Origin: Methylobacterium sp.
Lineage (GTDB): Bacteria; Pseudomonadota; Alphaproteobacteria; Rhizobiales; Beijerinckiaceae
Direction of reading: 5' to 3'
Length of the DNA stretch: 64,000 nucleotides
NCBI GenBank assembly: GCA_020253445.1
Contig: JADCBP010000012.1
Span: forward strand, 1-64,000
The position numbers were made by a program, and so were the translations under genes. Below the pieces are notes generated by a model. It saw only the letters and a list, made by a program, of their open reading frames with translations. It searched no databases and was not told the origin of the DNA. Positions 43,026 to 52,013 of the stretch are shown here, in pieces (positions within the stretch are counted from its first letter, which is position 1; every line of letters begins with the position of its first letter).

Positions 43026-43820
43026 TCAGAACTGGCGCGCCACCATCATTTTCTTGATCTCCGCGATCGCCTTGGCCGGGTTGAGACCCTTCGGGCAGGC
43101 ATTCGAGCAGTTCATGATGGTGTGGCAACGATAGAGCCGGAAGGGATCTTCCAGATTGTCGAGCCGCTCGCCGGTCGCCTCGTCGCGGCTGTCGATCAGC
43201 CAGCGATAGGCCTGCAGCAAAGCCGCCGGGCCGAGATAGCGGTCGCCATTCCACCAATAGCTCGGGCAGGAGGTGGAGCAGCAGGCGCAGAGGATGCACT
43301 CATAGAGCCCGTCGAGCTTCTCGCGATCGACCGGCGCCTGCTTCCACTCGCCTTCCGGCGCCGGAGTCGCGGTCTTGAGCCAGGGCTCGATGGAAGCGTG
43401 CTGCGCATAGAAGCGCGTGAGATCCGGCACCAGATCCTTCACCACCGGCATGTGCGGCAGCGGGTAGATGCGCACGGGGCCGTCGATCTCCTCCATGCCC
43501 CTCGTGCAGGCGAGCGTGTTCGCCCCGTCGATGTTCATCGCGCAGGAGCCGCAGATGCCCTCGCGGCAGGAGCGGCGGAAAGTGAGCGTCGGATCGATCT
43601 TGTTCTTGATCCAGATGATCGCGTCGAGAACCATCGGGCCGCAATCGTCGAGATCGACGAAATAGGTGTCGATGCGCGGATTGCTCTCGCCATCCGGATC
43701 CCAGCGATAGATGCGGAATTCGCGCAGGTTGTTCGCGAGCTTTCCATCAGCACCTTGCGGCTTCGGCCAGGTCTTGCCCTCTGTCAGGCGGGAATTCTTG
43801 GGGAGTTGAAACTGGGCCAT
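43026..43820 (-). CDS. sdhB: Succinate dehydrogenase iron-sulfur subunit
   Basis: The product is 264 residues. The N-terminal ferredoxin domain has the [2Fe-2S] motif CREGICGSC, and the C-terminal domain has [12 protein letters not shown] and [15 protein letters not shown] for the [4Fe-4S] and [3Fe-4S] clusters. It passes electrons from SdhA to the membrane quinone site. It is the last gene of sdhCDAB, 10 bases after sdhA. Confidence 0.96.
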   Translation of the reverse strand: MAQFQLPKNSRLTEGKTWPKPQGADGKLANNLREFRIYRWDPDGESNPRIDTYFVDLDDCGPMVLDAIIWIKNKIDPTLTFRRSCREGICGSCAMNIDGANTLACTRGMEEIDGPVRIYPLPHMPVVKDLVPDLTRFYAQHASIEPWLKTATPAPEGEWKQAPVDREKLDGLYECILCACCSTSCPSYWWNGDRYLGPAALLQAYRWLIDSRDEATGERLDNLEDPFRLYRCHTIMNCSNACPKGLNPAKAIAEIKKMMVARQF

Positions 43821-43830
43821 TGCAGGCTCC

Positions 43831-45669
43831 TCAATAAACGCGCTGCTTCGGCGGAATGGTCTGCACGTCGTTCGACATGGTGTAGGAATGCACCGGGCGA
43901 TAATCGATCGTCACCGAGCGCTTGTTCTCATCCATCCAGGCGAGCGTGTGCTTCATCCAGGTCTTGTCGTCGCGATCCGGGAAATCCTCGCGCGCATGGG
44001 CGCCGCGCGATTCCGTGCGGTTCACGGCCGAATCCATCGTCACGACGGCCTGAACGATCAGGTTGTCGAATTCGAGGGTTTCGAGAAGGTCCGAGTTCCA
44101 GACGAGGCTGCGATCCGTGACCCTGATGTCCTCGATGCCCTTCCACACCTCGTGGATGAGCTTCGAGCCTTCTTCCAGCGTCTCGCCCGTGCGGTAGACC
44201 GCGCAATTCGCCTGCATGGTCTTCTGCATCTTGAGGCGAAGTTCCGCCGTGGAGGTGCCGCCATTCGCATAGCGGTAATGGTCGAGGCGGCCGAGTGCGA
44301 GATCGGCCGAGCTTGCCGGCAGTTCCGGCTGTTTCGCGCCGGCGGTCACCAGTTCGGCGGCGCGCAGGCCGGCCGCGCGGCCGAAGACCACGAGGTCGAT
44401 CAGCGAGTTCGAGCCGAGGCGGTTCGCGCCATGGACCGACACGCAGGCCGCTTCGCCCACAGCCATCAGGCCGGGGACGATGGTATCCGGGTTGCCGCCC
44501 TTCATGGTGACGACTTCGCCATGATAGTTCGTCTGGATGCCGCCCATGTTGTAGTGCACGGTCGGCAGCACCGGGATCGGCTCCTTCGTCACGTCCACGC
44601 CCGCGAAAATCTTCGCGCTTTCCGAAATGCCCGGCAGGCGGGCATGCAGGATCGCGGGGTCGAGATGCTCGAGATGCAGGTGGATGTGGTCGCCGCTCTT
44701 GCCGACGCCACGGCCCTCGCGGATTTCCATGGTCATGGCGCGGGAGACCATGTCACGCGGGGCGAGATCCTTCACGGAGGGCGCGTAGCGCTCCATGAAG
44801 CGCTCGCCGCCCGCATTGGTGAGGTACCCGCCCTCGCCGCGGGCGCCCTCGGTGATGAGGCAGCCCGCGCCATAGATGCCGGTGGGGTGGAACTGCACGA
44901 ATTCCATATCCTGCAGCGGCAGGCCGGCGCGCAGAACCATCGCATTGCCGTCCCCCGTGCAGGTATGCGCGGAGGTGGCCGAGAAATAGGCGCGGCCATA
45001 GCCGCCGGTCGCGAGGATGCAGAGTTGCGAGCGGAAGCGGTGGATCGTGCCGTCATCCATCTTCATGGCGACGACGCCGCGGCACACGCCTTCCTGATCC
45101 ATGATCAGGTCGATGGCGAAATACTCGATGAAGAACTCGGTCGAGTTCCGCAGGGCCTGGCCATAGAGGGTGTGCAGGATGGCGTGGCCCGTGCGGTCTG
45201 CCGCCGCGCAGGTGCGCTGGGCCGGCGGGCCGTTGCCATAATCGGTGGTCATGCCGCCGAATGGGCGCTGGTAGATCTTGCCCTCTTCGGTGCGCGAGAA
45301 GGGCACGCCCCAGTGTTCGAGCTCATAAACGGCAGCCGGCGCGTTCCGGCAGAGATATTCGATGGCATCCTGGTCGCCCAGCCAGTCCGACCCCTTCACG
45401 GTGTCATACATGTGCCACTTCCACTCGTCCGGCCCCATATTGCCAAGCGCCGCGGCAACGCCGCCCTGCGCCGCCACCGTGTGCGAGCGGGTGGGGAACA
45501 CCTTGGTGATGCAGGCCGTGCGCAGGCCCGCCTGGCTGCAGCCGACCGTGGCGCGCAAGCCCGCACCACCCGCGCCTACCACCACCACGTCGAAAGTGTG
45601 ATCGGTAACCGGATAGGCGCGTCCGTTGATCTCGAACGTGCCCTTCGCTTTCGCGTCCTTCGTTGCCAT
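43831..45669 (-). CDS. sdhA: Succinate dehydrogenase flavoprotein subunit
   Basis: The product is 612 residues. It has the FAD dinucleotide fold [15 protein letters not shown], the covalent-FAD histidine in [11 protein letters not shown], the active-site region FHPTGIYG ... [10 protein letters not shown], and [11 protein letters not shown]. It oxidises succinate to fumarate at the cytoplasmic face of the inner membrane. ATG 45669 is chosen over the 18-codon longer frame. Confidence 0.97.
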   Translation of the reverse strand: MATKDAKAKGTFEINGRAYPVTDHTFDVVVVGAGGAGLRATVGCSQAGLRTACITKVFPTRSHTVAAQGGVAAALGNMGPDEWKWHMYDTVKGSDWLGDQDAIEYLCRNAPAAVYELEHWGVPFSRTEEGKIYQRPFGGMTTDYGNGPPAQRTCAAADRTGHAILHTLYGQALRNSTEFFIEYFAIDLIMDQEGVCRGVVAMKMDDGTIHRFRSQLCILATGGYGRAYFSATSAHTCTGDGNAMVLRAGLPLQDMEFVQFHPTGIYGAGCLITEGARGEGGYLTNAGGERFMERYAPSVKDLAPRDMVSRAMTMEIREGRGVGKSGDHIHLHLEHLDPAILHARLPGISESAKIFAGVDVTKEPIPVLPTVHYNMGGIQTNYHGEVVTMKGGNPDTIVPGLMAVGEAACVSVHGANRLGSNSLIDLVVFGRAAGLRAAELVTAGAKQPELPASSADLALGRLDHYRYANGGTSTAELRLKMQKTMQANCAVYRTGETLEEGSKLIHEVWKGIEDIRVTDRSLVWNSDLLETLEFDNLIVQAVVTMDSAVNRTESRGAHAREDFPDRDDKTWMKHTLAWMDENKRSVTIDYRPVHSYTMSNDVQTIPPKQRVY

Positions 45670-45706
45670 GAAACAGGTTCCCTGCCGTGAATTCGAAACG
45701 AACCGC

Positions 45707-46102
45707 TCAGCCGCCAAGGCCAATGCGGAGGATGGCGTAGATGGAGGCGAGCCCCATCAGCACCGCGAAAAAGGTGTTGAGGAGGATGAGCGCGATCTTC
45801 CGGCCCTCCTCATGGACGTAATCCTCGATGATGACCTGCATGCCGAGCCGCATATGCACGAAGGCCGAGACGAGGAAGGCGATGAGCAGGATGCCGACGA
45901 GCGGGTTCGCCACCAGCGCGCGGGCGCCGGCATAATCGAGCTTCGCGAGCATCAGCACGATCACCACCATCGCGAAGGTCAGCGGAATGTTCGCGACCGC
46001 GGTCAGGCGCTGCAGCCAGAAATGGCCAGTGCCGGATTTCGCAGCGCCAAGGCCACGAACACGGGCGAGCGGGGTGCGGATCGAGTTCGGATTATGCGAC
46101 AT
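45707..46102 (-). CDS. sdhD: Succinate dehydrogenase membrane anchor subunit
   Basis: The product is 131 residues with three transmembrane helices. It has [17 protein letters not shown] near the start and the heme-region [20 protein letters not shown] (conserved H and D-Y of SdhD). It anchors SdhAB and forms part of the ubiquinone site with SdhC. It lies 12 bases after sdhC. Confidence 0.93.
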   Translation of the reverse strand: MSHNPNSIRTPLARVRGLGAAKSGTGHFWLQRLTAVANIPLTFAMVVIVLMLAKLDYAGARALVANPLVGILLIAFLVSAFVHMRLGMQVIIEDYVHEEGRKIALILLNTFFAVLMGLASIYAILRIGLGG

Positions 46103-46114
46103 GTTTCATCCCCC

Positions 46115-46507
46115 TCAGCGCATCAGCACCATTGCCCAGACGAGCGCCGTCAGGCCAACCGATCCGATGATGGTCGCCCAGCCGAGTTTCATGCGGGCTT
46201 CGCGCCCGAACATGGCACCCGTGTCCCAGATGAGATGGCGCAGCCCACCGAGCATGTGGTGGAAGAGCGCCCATGTGTAACCGAACAGCACGAGCTTCCC
46301 GATCCAGGAACCATAGATCGCCTGAACGGTTCCATAGGCGTCCTTGCCGGCCGCCAGCGCCACCAGGAGCGCGACCACCAGAAGCGTGCCGAAGAACAGA
46401 GCCGCGCCGGTGACACGATGCAGGATGGACATCACCATCGTGATCGTCGGCTTGTAGATCTGAAGATGGGGCGAAAGCGGGCGCTGGGCCGGAGAGGTGC
46501 GCGGCAT
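46115..46507 (-). CDS. sdhC: Succinate dehydrogenase cytochrome b556 subunit
   Basis: The product is 130 residues with three transmembrane helices. It has RPLSPHLQIYKPTITMVMS and ILHRVTGAAL (quinone-site Ser/Arg), and the heme-ligand His in LFHHMLGGLRHLIWD. ATG 46507 (MPRTSPAQRPLSPH) is the family start; the frame reaches 46615. It is the first gene of sdhCDAB. Confidence 0.93.
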   Translation of the reverse strand: MPRTSPAQRPLSPHLQIYKPTITMVMSILHRVTGAALFFGTLLVVALLVALAAGKDAYGTVQAIYGSWIGKLVLFGYTWALFHHMLGGLRHLIWDTGAMFGREARMKLGWATIIGSVGLTALVWAMVLMR

Positions 46508-46632
46508 CGGGTTTTCCAAGTCTGGTCTTCGTGTCGTGCCACAAAGACGTTGCGAAAACGGAACAAGGGGGTCCGTTAGCGAAAACTCTGTCGCATCGCA
46601 ACACGTGAGCCGCACAACCTTGGTCTGAACCG

Positions 46633-46971
46633 TCAGCTTTGCAGCACCACGCCCCGGCGCGCCAGCCTTTCTCTCACCTCCTGATACGCCGCCTGAATGC
46701 GAATCGTCTTGAGGCGCGAGGTCGCACCCGCAACCACCTTCACCGCGCGACCGGAATAGCCGAGTTCACCCGCCAGGAGGGCTTCGAGCGCCGCATTGGC
46801 CGCTCCGTTCTCGGGGATGGCACGCACCCGCGCCGCCAGCACCATCCGCCCGTCCGACAGGGCCTGCCCGCCATCGATCGCATCTCGCCCGCCCTTGGGT
46901 GTCAGGCGGACGAGCAGCAATGTGGCGTGGCCTTCCGCACGCAGAAACCCGCCGGGTGCGGGCTCGTTCAT
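46633..46971 (-). CDS. DUF167 (YggU) family protein
   Basis: The product is 112 residues. It shows the family pattern LLVRLTPKGGRDAI, LAARVRAIPENGAANAALEALLA and GYSGRAVKVVAGATSRLKTIRI. The function of DUF167 is not established. Its start overlaps the cytochrome stop by 4 bases. In many genomes it directly follows a yggT gene; here a cytochrome gene lies between. Confidence 0.88.
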   Translation of the reverse strand: MNEPAPGGFLRAEGHATLLLVRLTPKGGRDAIDGGQALSDGRMVLAARVRAIPENGAANAALEALLAGELGYSGRAVKVVAGATSRLKTIRIQAAYQEVRERLARRGVVLQS

Positions 46972-47516
46972 TTCTTCAGATCGTAGATTTTCTGGCCCGA
47001 AAAGGTGAAATCGAGGCCCTTCTGCGGCAGATGGCACGCATAACAGGAATCCAGCTTGATGGGGTTCGGCGCGCCATCCGGCTTGAAGGAGGCGTGTTCC
47101 CAATCCCCGTTATCCTGCTCGGCCGGGAAGAGGTTGGTCTCGCCCCATCCCGCGCGCTTCTCCATAACCGCGATGGCCCGAAGGCGCTGCGTCGGCAGGA
47201 GCCGGCCATCCGCACCCTTGAGCGGCGCTCCGCCTGCTTCCAGAGCGATATCGCGGTCGGCCATCACCAGAATCGTTCCATCCGGGAAGGGTTCGCCCGG
47301 TTTCACTGCGGCCAGGGCCTGCTCGTTGATGTAGAGATAGCGGACAATCTTCCGGTCCGGCTTGTCGATCCTGTCATAAAGGCGGAAGGTTTTCTGAAAA
47401 TCAGTCGGATAAGCCACGCGCGTGAATGTGGCGTCACCCGCGTTCTGTGCCTGTCCCGGCACCGCCAGGAAACCCCACATGGCCGCGATGCACGCGGCGC
47501 TCCCCTTGCGGATCAT
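46968..47516 (-). CDS. Cytochrome P460 family protein
   Basis: The product is 182 residues. A signal peptide (about 1-24, ending GQAQ) precedes a domain with FPDGTILVMADRDI, WEHASFKPDG and one c-type heme site C158-Y-A-C161-H162 near the C-terminus, followed by LDFTFSG. This is the layout of cytochrome P460/c'-beta proteins, periplasmic heme proteins that act on hydroxylamine or bind NO. Whether the Lys-heme crosslink is present cannot be judged. ATG 47516 has GGAGGAGGGG upstream. Confidence 0.82.
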   Translation of the reverse strand: MIRKGSAACIAAMWGFLAVPGQAQNAGDATFTRVAYPTDFQKTFRLYDRIDKPDRKIVRYLYINEQALAAVKPGEPFPDGTILVMADRDIALEAGGAPLKGADGRLLPTQRLRAIAVMEKRAGWGETNLFPAEQDNGDWEHASFKPDGAPNPIKLDSCYACHLPQKGLDFTFSGQKIYDLKK

Positions 47517-47599
47517 GCACCCCTCCTCCCGTTTCGTGAGGCAGAGAGTGACCGAGGCCCGCGCTCTGCGCAAGCCCCCGGAAAGTTGCGCCGGCTGCC

Positions 47600-47875
47600 T
47601 CAGAAGACCCAGTGCACAAGGCGCATCAGGAACAGCAGGCCGATGATGAGCACCATCGGCGAGATATCCACCGGGCCGAGATTCGGCATGCGCCGGCGGA
47701 TGGGCGCCAGCGCGGGCTCCGTCACGCGATACAGGAACTCGCCGATCGAAGAGACAAGCGGCTGGCGGGCATTCACGATGCCGAAACCGATCAGGAGGCT
47801 GAGCACAGCCTGGGCGACCACCATCCAGATGTAGAGGGAAACGACGGTATCGAGGAGCCAAAGCAGCGGATTCAT
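47600..47875 (-). CDS. YggT family membrane protein
   Basis: The product is 91 residues with two hydrophobic hairpins. It has VVSLYIWMVVAQAVLSLLIGFG and EFLYRVTEPALAPIRRRMPN, then LGPVDISPMVLIIGLLFLMRL, the conserved YggT pattern. YggT proteins are linked to osmotic tolerance or division-site functions (YlmG in Gram-positives). ATG 47875 is chosen because it starts the family domain. Confidence 0.9.
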   Translation of the reverse strand: MNPLLWLLDTVVSLYIWMVVAQAVLSLLIGFGIVNARQPLVSSIGEFLYRVTEPALAPIRRRMPNLGPVDISPMVLIIGLLFLMRLVHWVF

Positions 47876-48074
47876 CCAGAAATTCCCAAACAGATCTCCG
47901 AACCGGAAGACGCTTCCGGGCGAACGGCGACGCAAACCGAGCGCCACCTCACCACCTCTATCCGAGGCGGGCATGGGCGGGCAAGGCCGGCAGAGGCCCT
48001 CAAGTTGCGCGGCTGCGTGATTTGCCCGTTGACTTCACCGAGAAGTTCCGCAATGAACCGCCCACCCGAAGGAA

Positions 48075-48187
<113 letters not shown>

Positions 48188-48712
48188 ATCCTCGCGTGAA
48201 AGGCTCGAAACCCGCCCGGCGGGTGCGCCGATTTGCCTCGGCTCACCCGCGCAAGGCACGCGGCTCTCAGGCAGCCCGGACGGGCGAGAGGAATTCCTGC
48301 GCCTGCCGAATAGGGGATGCCCCCGCCGGGGCACCTGGCGCGCTCCCTCATGCGGAGCAGAACGACCGATATTGCTGAATAGAGCATTTTCCGACCAAGT
48401 GGATACCGGTTGGTCGAAGAAAATGCGTCAAATAATCAGGAATAAGAGCATTTTCCGACCAAGTGGATACCGGTTGGTCGAAGAAAATGCGTCAAATAAT
48501 CAGGAATAAGAGCATTTTCCGACCAATTGGATGCCGGTTGGTCGAATAAAATGCGTGAAATAACAAGAAATGAGAGCGGACGGCCTGATCCGATCCGATC
48601 CTATTCCGTTCTCAATGGAATCTCCTCATGCAAGCGGCGCATGAACACCTCATGAAAACAGGGATCTGCACATTACAAGAAGGCCTCGATTCATCTCCCG
48701 ATCACAAGTTGA
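48188..48712. other. Non-coding region between tRNA-Ala and pgl
   Basis: The first ~190 bases are GC-rich with nothing recognised. The middle holds three RIME-like repeats. The last ~100 bases (48615-48712) are AT-richer and contain the pgl 3' flank. No protein gene is supported. Confidence 0.6.
48381..48614. repeat. Three RIME-like repeats, two in exact 64-bp tandem
   Basis: Copies begin at 48381, 48445 and 48509. The first two are 64-bp units that look identical and hold only the first hairpin (GCATTTTC/GAAAATGC, inner CGACCAA-TTGGTCG) plus a short AT-rich tail. The third is a full element with the second hairpin (GAGCGGAC ... CCGTTCTC), and has two loop changes (AATTGGATGCC). Confidence 0.9.
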
Positions 48713-49402
48713 TCACGAACTTTCGGAGATGAACGCATGCAATCGCCTGCGTTTGGTGAGAAGCAGCGTCACCGGCTTGTCGCCGAGACGCAAAGCCTGC
48801 GCGAAAACTGTCCGTTTTGCTTTTCCGGAAAAGAGAAGAGCGGCTTCCCCTGCTTCGCGCAGCGCCATCGCCGAAAGGGAAATCCGGGGTTCGAGCCCCA
48901 TCGGAAAGGCGGGAACGATGCACGGCGCATTCGGATCGAGCCGCGCCTGCGGCTCACCGGGGAAAAGCGAGGCGATATGCCCGTCCTCGCCCATGCCGCA
49001 GACCACGACATCAAGCGGCAGCAGCCGAGCCACCCGATCCGCCAATTGCTTCGCAAAGGCCTCCGGCGAAAGGCCGGGCTCGATGCTCGCGAAGGAGAGC
49101 CATTCCGCGCCGGCCCGAAGCGCGGGCTCCAGCGCCGCGCGCATCATCCGCTCGTTGGAGCGGGGGTGATCGGCCGGCACGAAACGCTCATCGGTGGGCA
49201 ACAGCGTGATGCGCTTCCAGGGCAAGTCCTGCTTAGCCAGGGCTGCCAGGAACTGCCCGGGCGTCGAGCCGCCCGGAAGCGCGACAGTCGCGCGCTCCTG
49301 CCGCTCCAGCGCTGATCGCAGGTGGGTGGCCACCCAATCAGCCAGCGCCTGCGAGGCGTCCGCAAGATCGGCGTGACGATGCAGGACCGGATGACGACTC
49401 AT
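48713..49402 (-). CDS. pgl: 6-phosphogluconolactonase
   Basis: The product is 229 residues of the SOL/DevB type. Motifs are ATVALPGGSTPGQFLAAL, LLPTDERFVPADHPRSNE and VVCGMGEDGHIASLFPGE (catalytic-site His region). It hydrolyses 6-phosphogluconolactone formed by Zwf. It starts 9 bases after zwf, so the two form an operon; edd does not follow here. Confidence 0.94.
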   Translation of the reverse strand: MSRHPVLHRHADLADASQALADWVATHLRSALERQERATVALPGGSTPGQFLAALAKQDLPWKRITLLPTDERFVPADHPRSNERMMRAALEPALRAGAEWLSFASIEPGLSPEAFAKQLADRVARLLPLDVVVCGMGEDGHIASLFPGEPQARLDPNAPCIVPAFPMGLEPRISLSAMALREAGEAALLFSGKAKRTVFAQALRLGDKPVTLLLTKRRRLHAFISESS

Positions 49403-49411
49403 GGCGAAGGT

Positions 49412-50902
49412 TCACTCCCGCAATTCCGGGTCGCTCCAACTTCGCCCTTCCCGCTCGATGATGGCAACCGCCTGCGCCGGGCCGGAGGTGCCGGCGACAT
49501 AGCGGTGCGGCGTGGCATAATGCTCTTTCCAGCCCTCGACGATCGGATCAATGAAGGACCAGGCCGCTTCCACTTCGTCACGGCGCATGAAGAGGGTCTG
49601 GTCGCCTCGGATGACATCGGTCAGCAGGCGCTCATAGGCATCGGGCATGCGCTCGTCGAAGGCCGTTTCGTAGCGCAGGTCGAGCACGCGCGGCACGAGC
49701 TTCAGCCGGCCGGAGCCCGGCACCTTCATCATCATCTGCAATTGCAGGCCGTCATTCGGCTGCAGGCGGATGACCAGGCGATTGGCTTCCACCGCCGCCC
49801 CCGCCTGCCCCGGAAAGATGAGATGCGGCAGCTTGCGGAAGGTGACCACGATTTCCGAATAGCGCGACCCCATGCGCTTGCCCGTGCGCAGGAAGATCGG
49901 CACGCCTGCCCACCGCCAGGTTTCCAACTCGCAGCGCAGGGCCACGAAGGTCTCGATGCTGCTCTCGCGCCCCAGTTCCTCCGCATAGCCCGGAACCGGC
50001 GAACCATCGAGCGAGCCGCGGATATATTGTCCACGCACGGTCTTCTGCAGCACATCGGCCCCGGAAATCGGCTTCAGCGCGCGAAGAACGCGGAGTTTTT
50101 CGTCGCGGATCGCATCGGCCGTGAGCGTGTTCGGCGGCTCGATCGCGAAAAGGCAGAGGAGCTGCAGCACATGGTTCTGCACCATGTCGCGCAAGGCACC
50201 GATCTTGTCGTAATAGCCGGCCCGCTGCTCCAGCCCCACTGTCTCCGCCACGGTGATCTGCACATGGTCGATATCCCGCTCTGACCAGGAACGCTCGAAC
50301 AGCGTGTTCGCAAAGCGCAGGACGAGCAGGTTCTGGACCGTCTCCTTCCCGAGATAATGATCGATGCGGTAGGTCTGGCTTTCCGGCAGCACCGCCGCCA
50401 CCGCCTCGTTGATGGCACGGGCGGAGGCGAGATCCTGACCCAGCGGCTTTTCGAGCACGAGGCGCGTTCCACCTTCGAGCAAACCGGCCGATTTCAGCGC
50501 GCGGCTCGCAGGGATGAAGCGATCCGGCGGGGTCGCCAGATAGAATGCACGCACACGGGTCGGGTCATCGAGGCGCTCGGCGAGGCCGGAAAGGCTTTGG
50601 GCATCGGCGATATCGGCCTTCACGAATTCCACGATTGGCAACAGGCGGCGAACATCTTCATCCGCCACGCCATGCGCGCGCAGTTTCGTGCCGAGATGCT
50701 CCTTCAGCGCCTCCGGGCTGTCGCCGCTGCGCACGACTCCGAGAATGCGGCTCCCCTCGGGCAGAACACCCTCCGCCGCGCGACGCGCCAGCGCCGGAAA
50801 CAGCTTGCGCAGCGCAAGATCCCCGGTCGCACCCACCAGAACGAGATCGAAAAGCGGAACCGGCGTGCGCTCGGGCAGGATGGGGAGACGACGTTCGACC
50901 AT
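49412..50902 (-). CDS. zwf: Glucose-6-phosphate 1-dehydrogenase
   Basis: The product is 496 residues. It has the NADP-binding VLVGATGDLALRKLFPAL and the active-site RIDHYLGKETVQNL with the catalytic His two residues further in QNLLVLRFAN context. It opens the oxidative pentose-phosphate and Entner-Doudoroff routes. ATG 50902 is chosen with AAGGAA 9 bases upstream; an in-frame TTG and GTG lie just before it. A HexR-like operator is upstream. Confidence 0.95.
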   Translation of the reverse strand: MVERRLPILPERTPVPLFDLVLVGATGDLALRKLFPALARRAAEGVLPEGSRILGVVRSGDSPEALKEHLGTKLRAHGVADEDVRRLLPIVEFVKADIADAQSLSGLAERLDDPTRVRAFYLATPPDRFIPASRALKSAGLLEGGTRLVLEKPLGQDLASARAINEAVAAVLPESQTYRIDHYLGKETVQNLLVLRFANTLFERSWSERDIDHVQITVAETVGLEQRAGYYDKIGALRDMVQNHVLQLLCLFAIEPPNTLTADAIRDEKLRVLRALKPISGADVLQKTVRGQYIRGSLDGSPVPGYAEELGRESSIETFVALRCELETWRWAGVPIFLRTGKRMGSRYSEIVVTFRKLPHLIFPGQAGAAVEANRLVIRLQPNDGLQLQMMMKVPGSGRLKLVPRVLDLRYETAFDERMPDAYERLLTDVIRGDQTLFMRRDEVEAAWSFIDPIVEGWKEHYATPHRYVAGTSGPAQAVAIIEREGRSWSDPELRE

Positions 50903-51005
50903 CACGGGCAATTCCTTCAGCGGCAGGCTCGGCGCGGCCTTCAGGGGCCGTCTTGACCCTTATAACCTGACCGCATCACAAGTGTGAAGCTTTACTACTA
51001 ACAAT

Positions 51006-51020
51006 GGTAATTTTATTACA
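51006..51020. promoter_or_regulatory. HexR-like operator GGTAATTTTATTACA
   Basis: The core GTAAT-TTT-ATTAC is a perfect inverted repeat. HexR sites in proteobacteria follow TGTAAT-N3-ATTACA; this site differs in one outer base. It lies in the hexR-zwf gap, about 105 bases before the zwf start, where HexR would control zwf-pgl. Confidence 0.65.
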
Positions 51021-51037
51021 TTTTGCCTCTTGCCGGA

Positions 51038-51913
51038 TTATCCGGACGAGGCGCGCTTCTCCCGCACGCTCCTCTTGGCCCGCGCAAGGCTCGTCACGCC
51101 CGCATCGCCGCGCTCCAGAGCCGTCAGCACGCTGAGCACGTCGATGATCGCGAGATGCACATGGCGCGAGAGCATGGGCGAATAGACGTCCGCATCCTCC
51201 TCGACATCCGTGGTGATCGCGACATCGCAGAGCCTGGTAAGCGGCGAGCCGCGTGTCGTGAGCCCGATGACGGTGGCGCCGACATCGCGCGCGATTTCGA
51301 CCGAGCGGATGAGATCCAGCGTGCGCCCCGAGGCGGAGATCGCGATCACCACATCCTTCGGGCCGAGAAGCGCAGCAGACATCGCGTGCACATGCGGATC
51401 GGAATAGGCGGCCGTGGGGATGCCGAGCCGGAAGAACTTGTGCTGGGCATCCAGCGCCACGATGCCGGAATTCCCCTGCCCGTAGAATTCGAGCCGCGGC
51501 GCTTCGGCCATCGCCTTCGCAGCCTTGGCGAGCAGCCGGGAATCGAGCTCCTCCGCGAGGCGCGCGAGCGCGCTCGAGGCCCGGTCGAGCATCTTGCCGA
51601 CCACGGCCGAGGCATCATCGCCCGGCTTCACATCCTGATGCACGAAGGGAATGCCCGCGCCGAGGCTGCGCGCGAGGCGGAGCTTGAATTCCTTCAGGCC
51701 CGAAAATCCGAGCGACTTGCAGAAGCGCGCGACGGTGGGCTCGCTGACATCCGCCGCTTCCGAAATCGCCGCGATGGACATTTCCACCGCGCGGTTGGGA
51801 TCACTGAGGATGACATCCGCCACGCGCGCCTCGGAGCGCGAGAGATGATCACGCGCAGCCTCGATGCTCACGAGCAGGGTCTTGCCCGTTTCCGTCCTGC
51901 CGGTTTCGCTCAT
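51038..51913 (-). CDS. hexR: RpiR/HexR family transcriptional regulator
   Basis: The product is 291 residues. The N-terminal RpiR-type HTH (about 15-90) reads MSIAAISEAADVSEPTVARFCKSLGFSGLKEFK and the C-terminal SIS domain (about 125-260) has EFYGQGNSGIVALDAQHKF and VIAISASGRTLDLI. HexR senses the Entner-Doudoroff intermediate KDPG and represses zwf-type genes. Position directly upstream of zwf and the operator-like site support this role. ATG 51913 has a GAGGGGAAACAGG leader. Confidence 0.82.
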   Translation of the reverse strand: MSETGRTETGKTLLVSIEAARDHLSRSEARVADVILSDPNRAVEMSIAAISEAADVSEPTVARFCKSLGFSGLKEFKLRLARSLGAGIPFVHQDVKPGDDASAVVGKMLDRASSALARLAEELDSRLLAKAAKAMAEAPRLEFYGQGNSGIVALDAQHKFFRLGIPTAAYSDPHVHAMSAALLGPKDVVIAISASGRTLDLIRSVEIARDVGATVIGLTTRGSPLTRLCDVAITTDVEEDADVYSPMLSRHVHLAIIDVLSVLTALERGDAGVTSLARAKRSVREKRASSG

Positions 51914-52013
51914 CCTGTTTCCCCTCGAGGCGCCTTCGCGCAAGATTACGGGGGGAAACTTTCGCCGCCAAGCCGGGTTTCGTCGTTTTCCTACACCCTC
52001 ATCCGAGAGCTTC

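Noticed and set aside
48381-48614. Insertion sequence or MITE of a resident transposase
   Set aside because: Hairpin repeats without a transposase, without clear target-site duplications, and of the RIME type common in Hyphomicrobiales; kept as repeats only.
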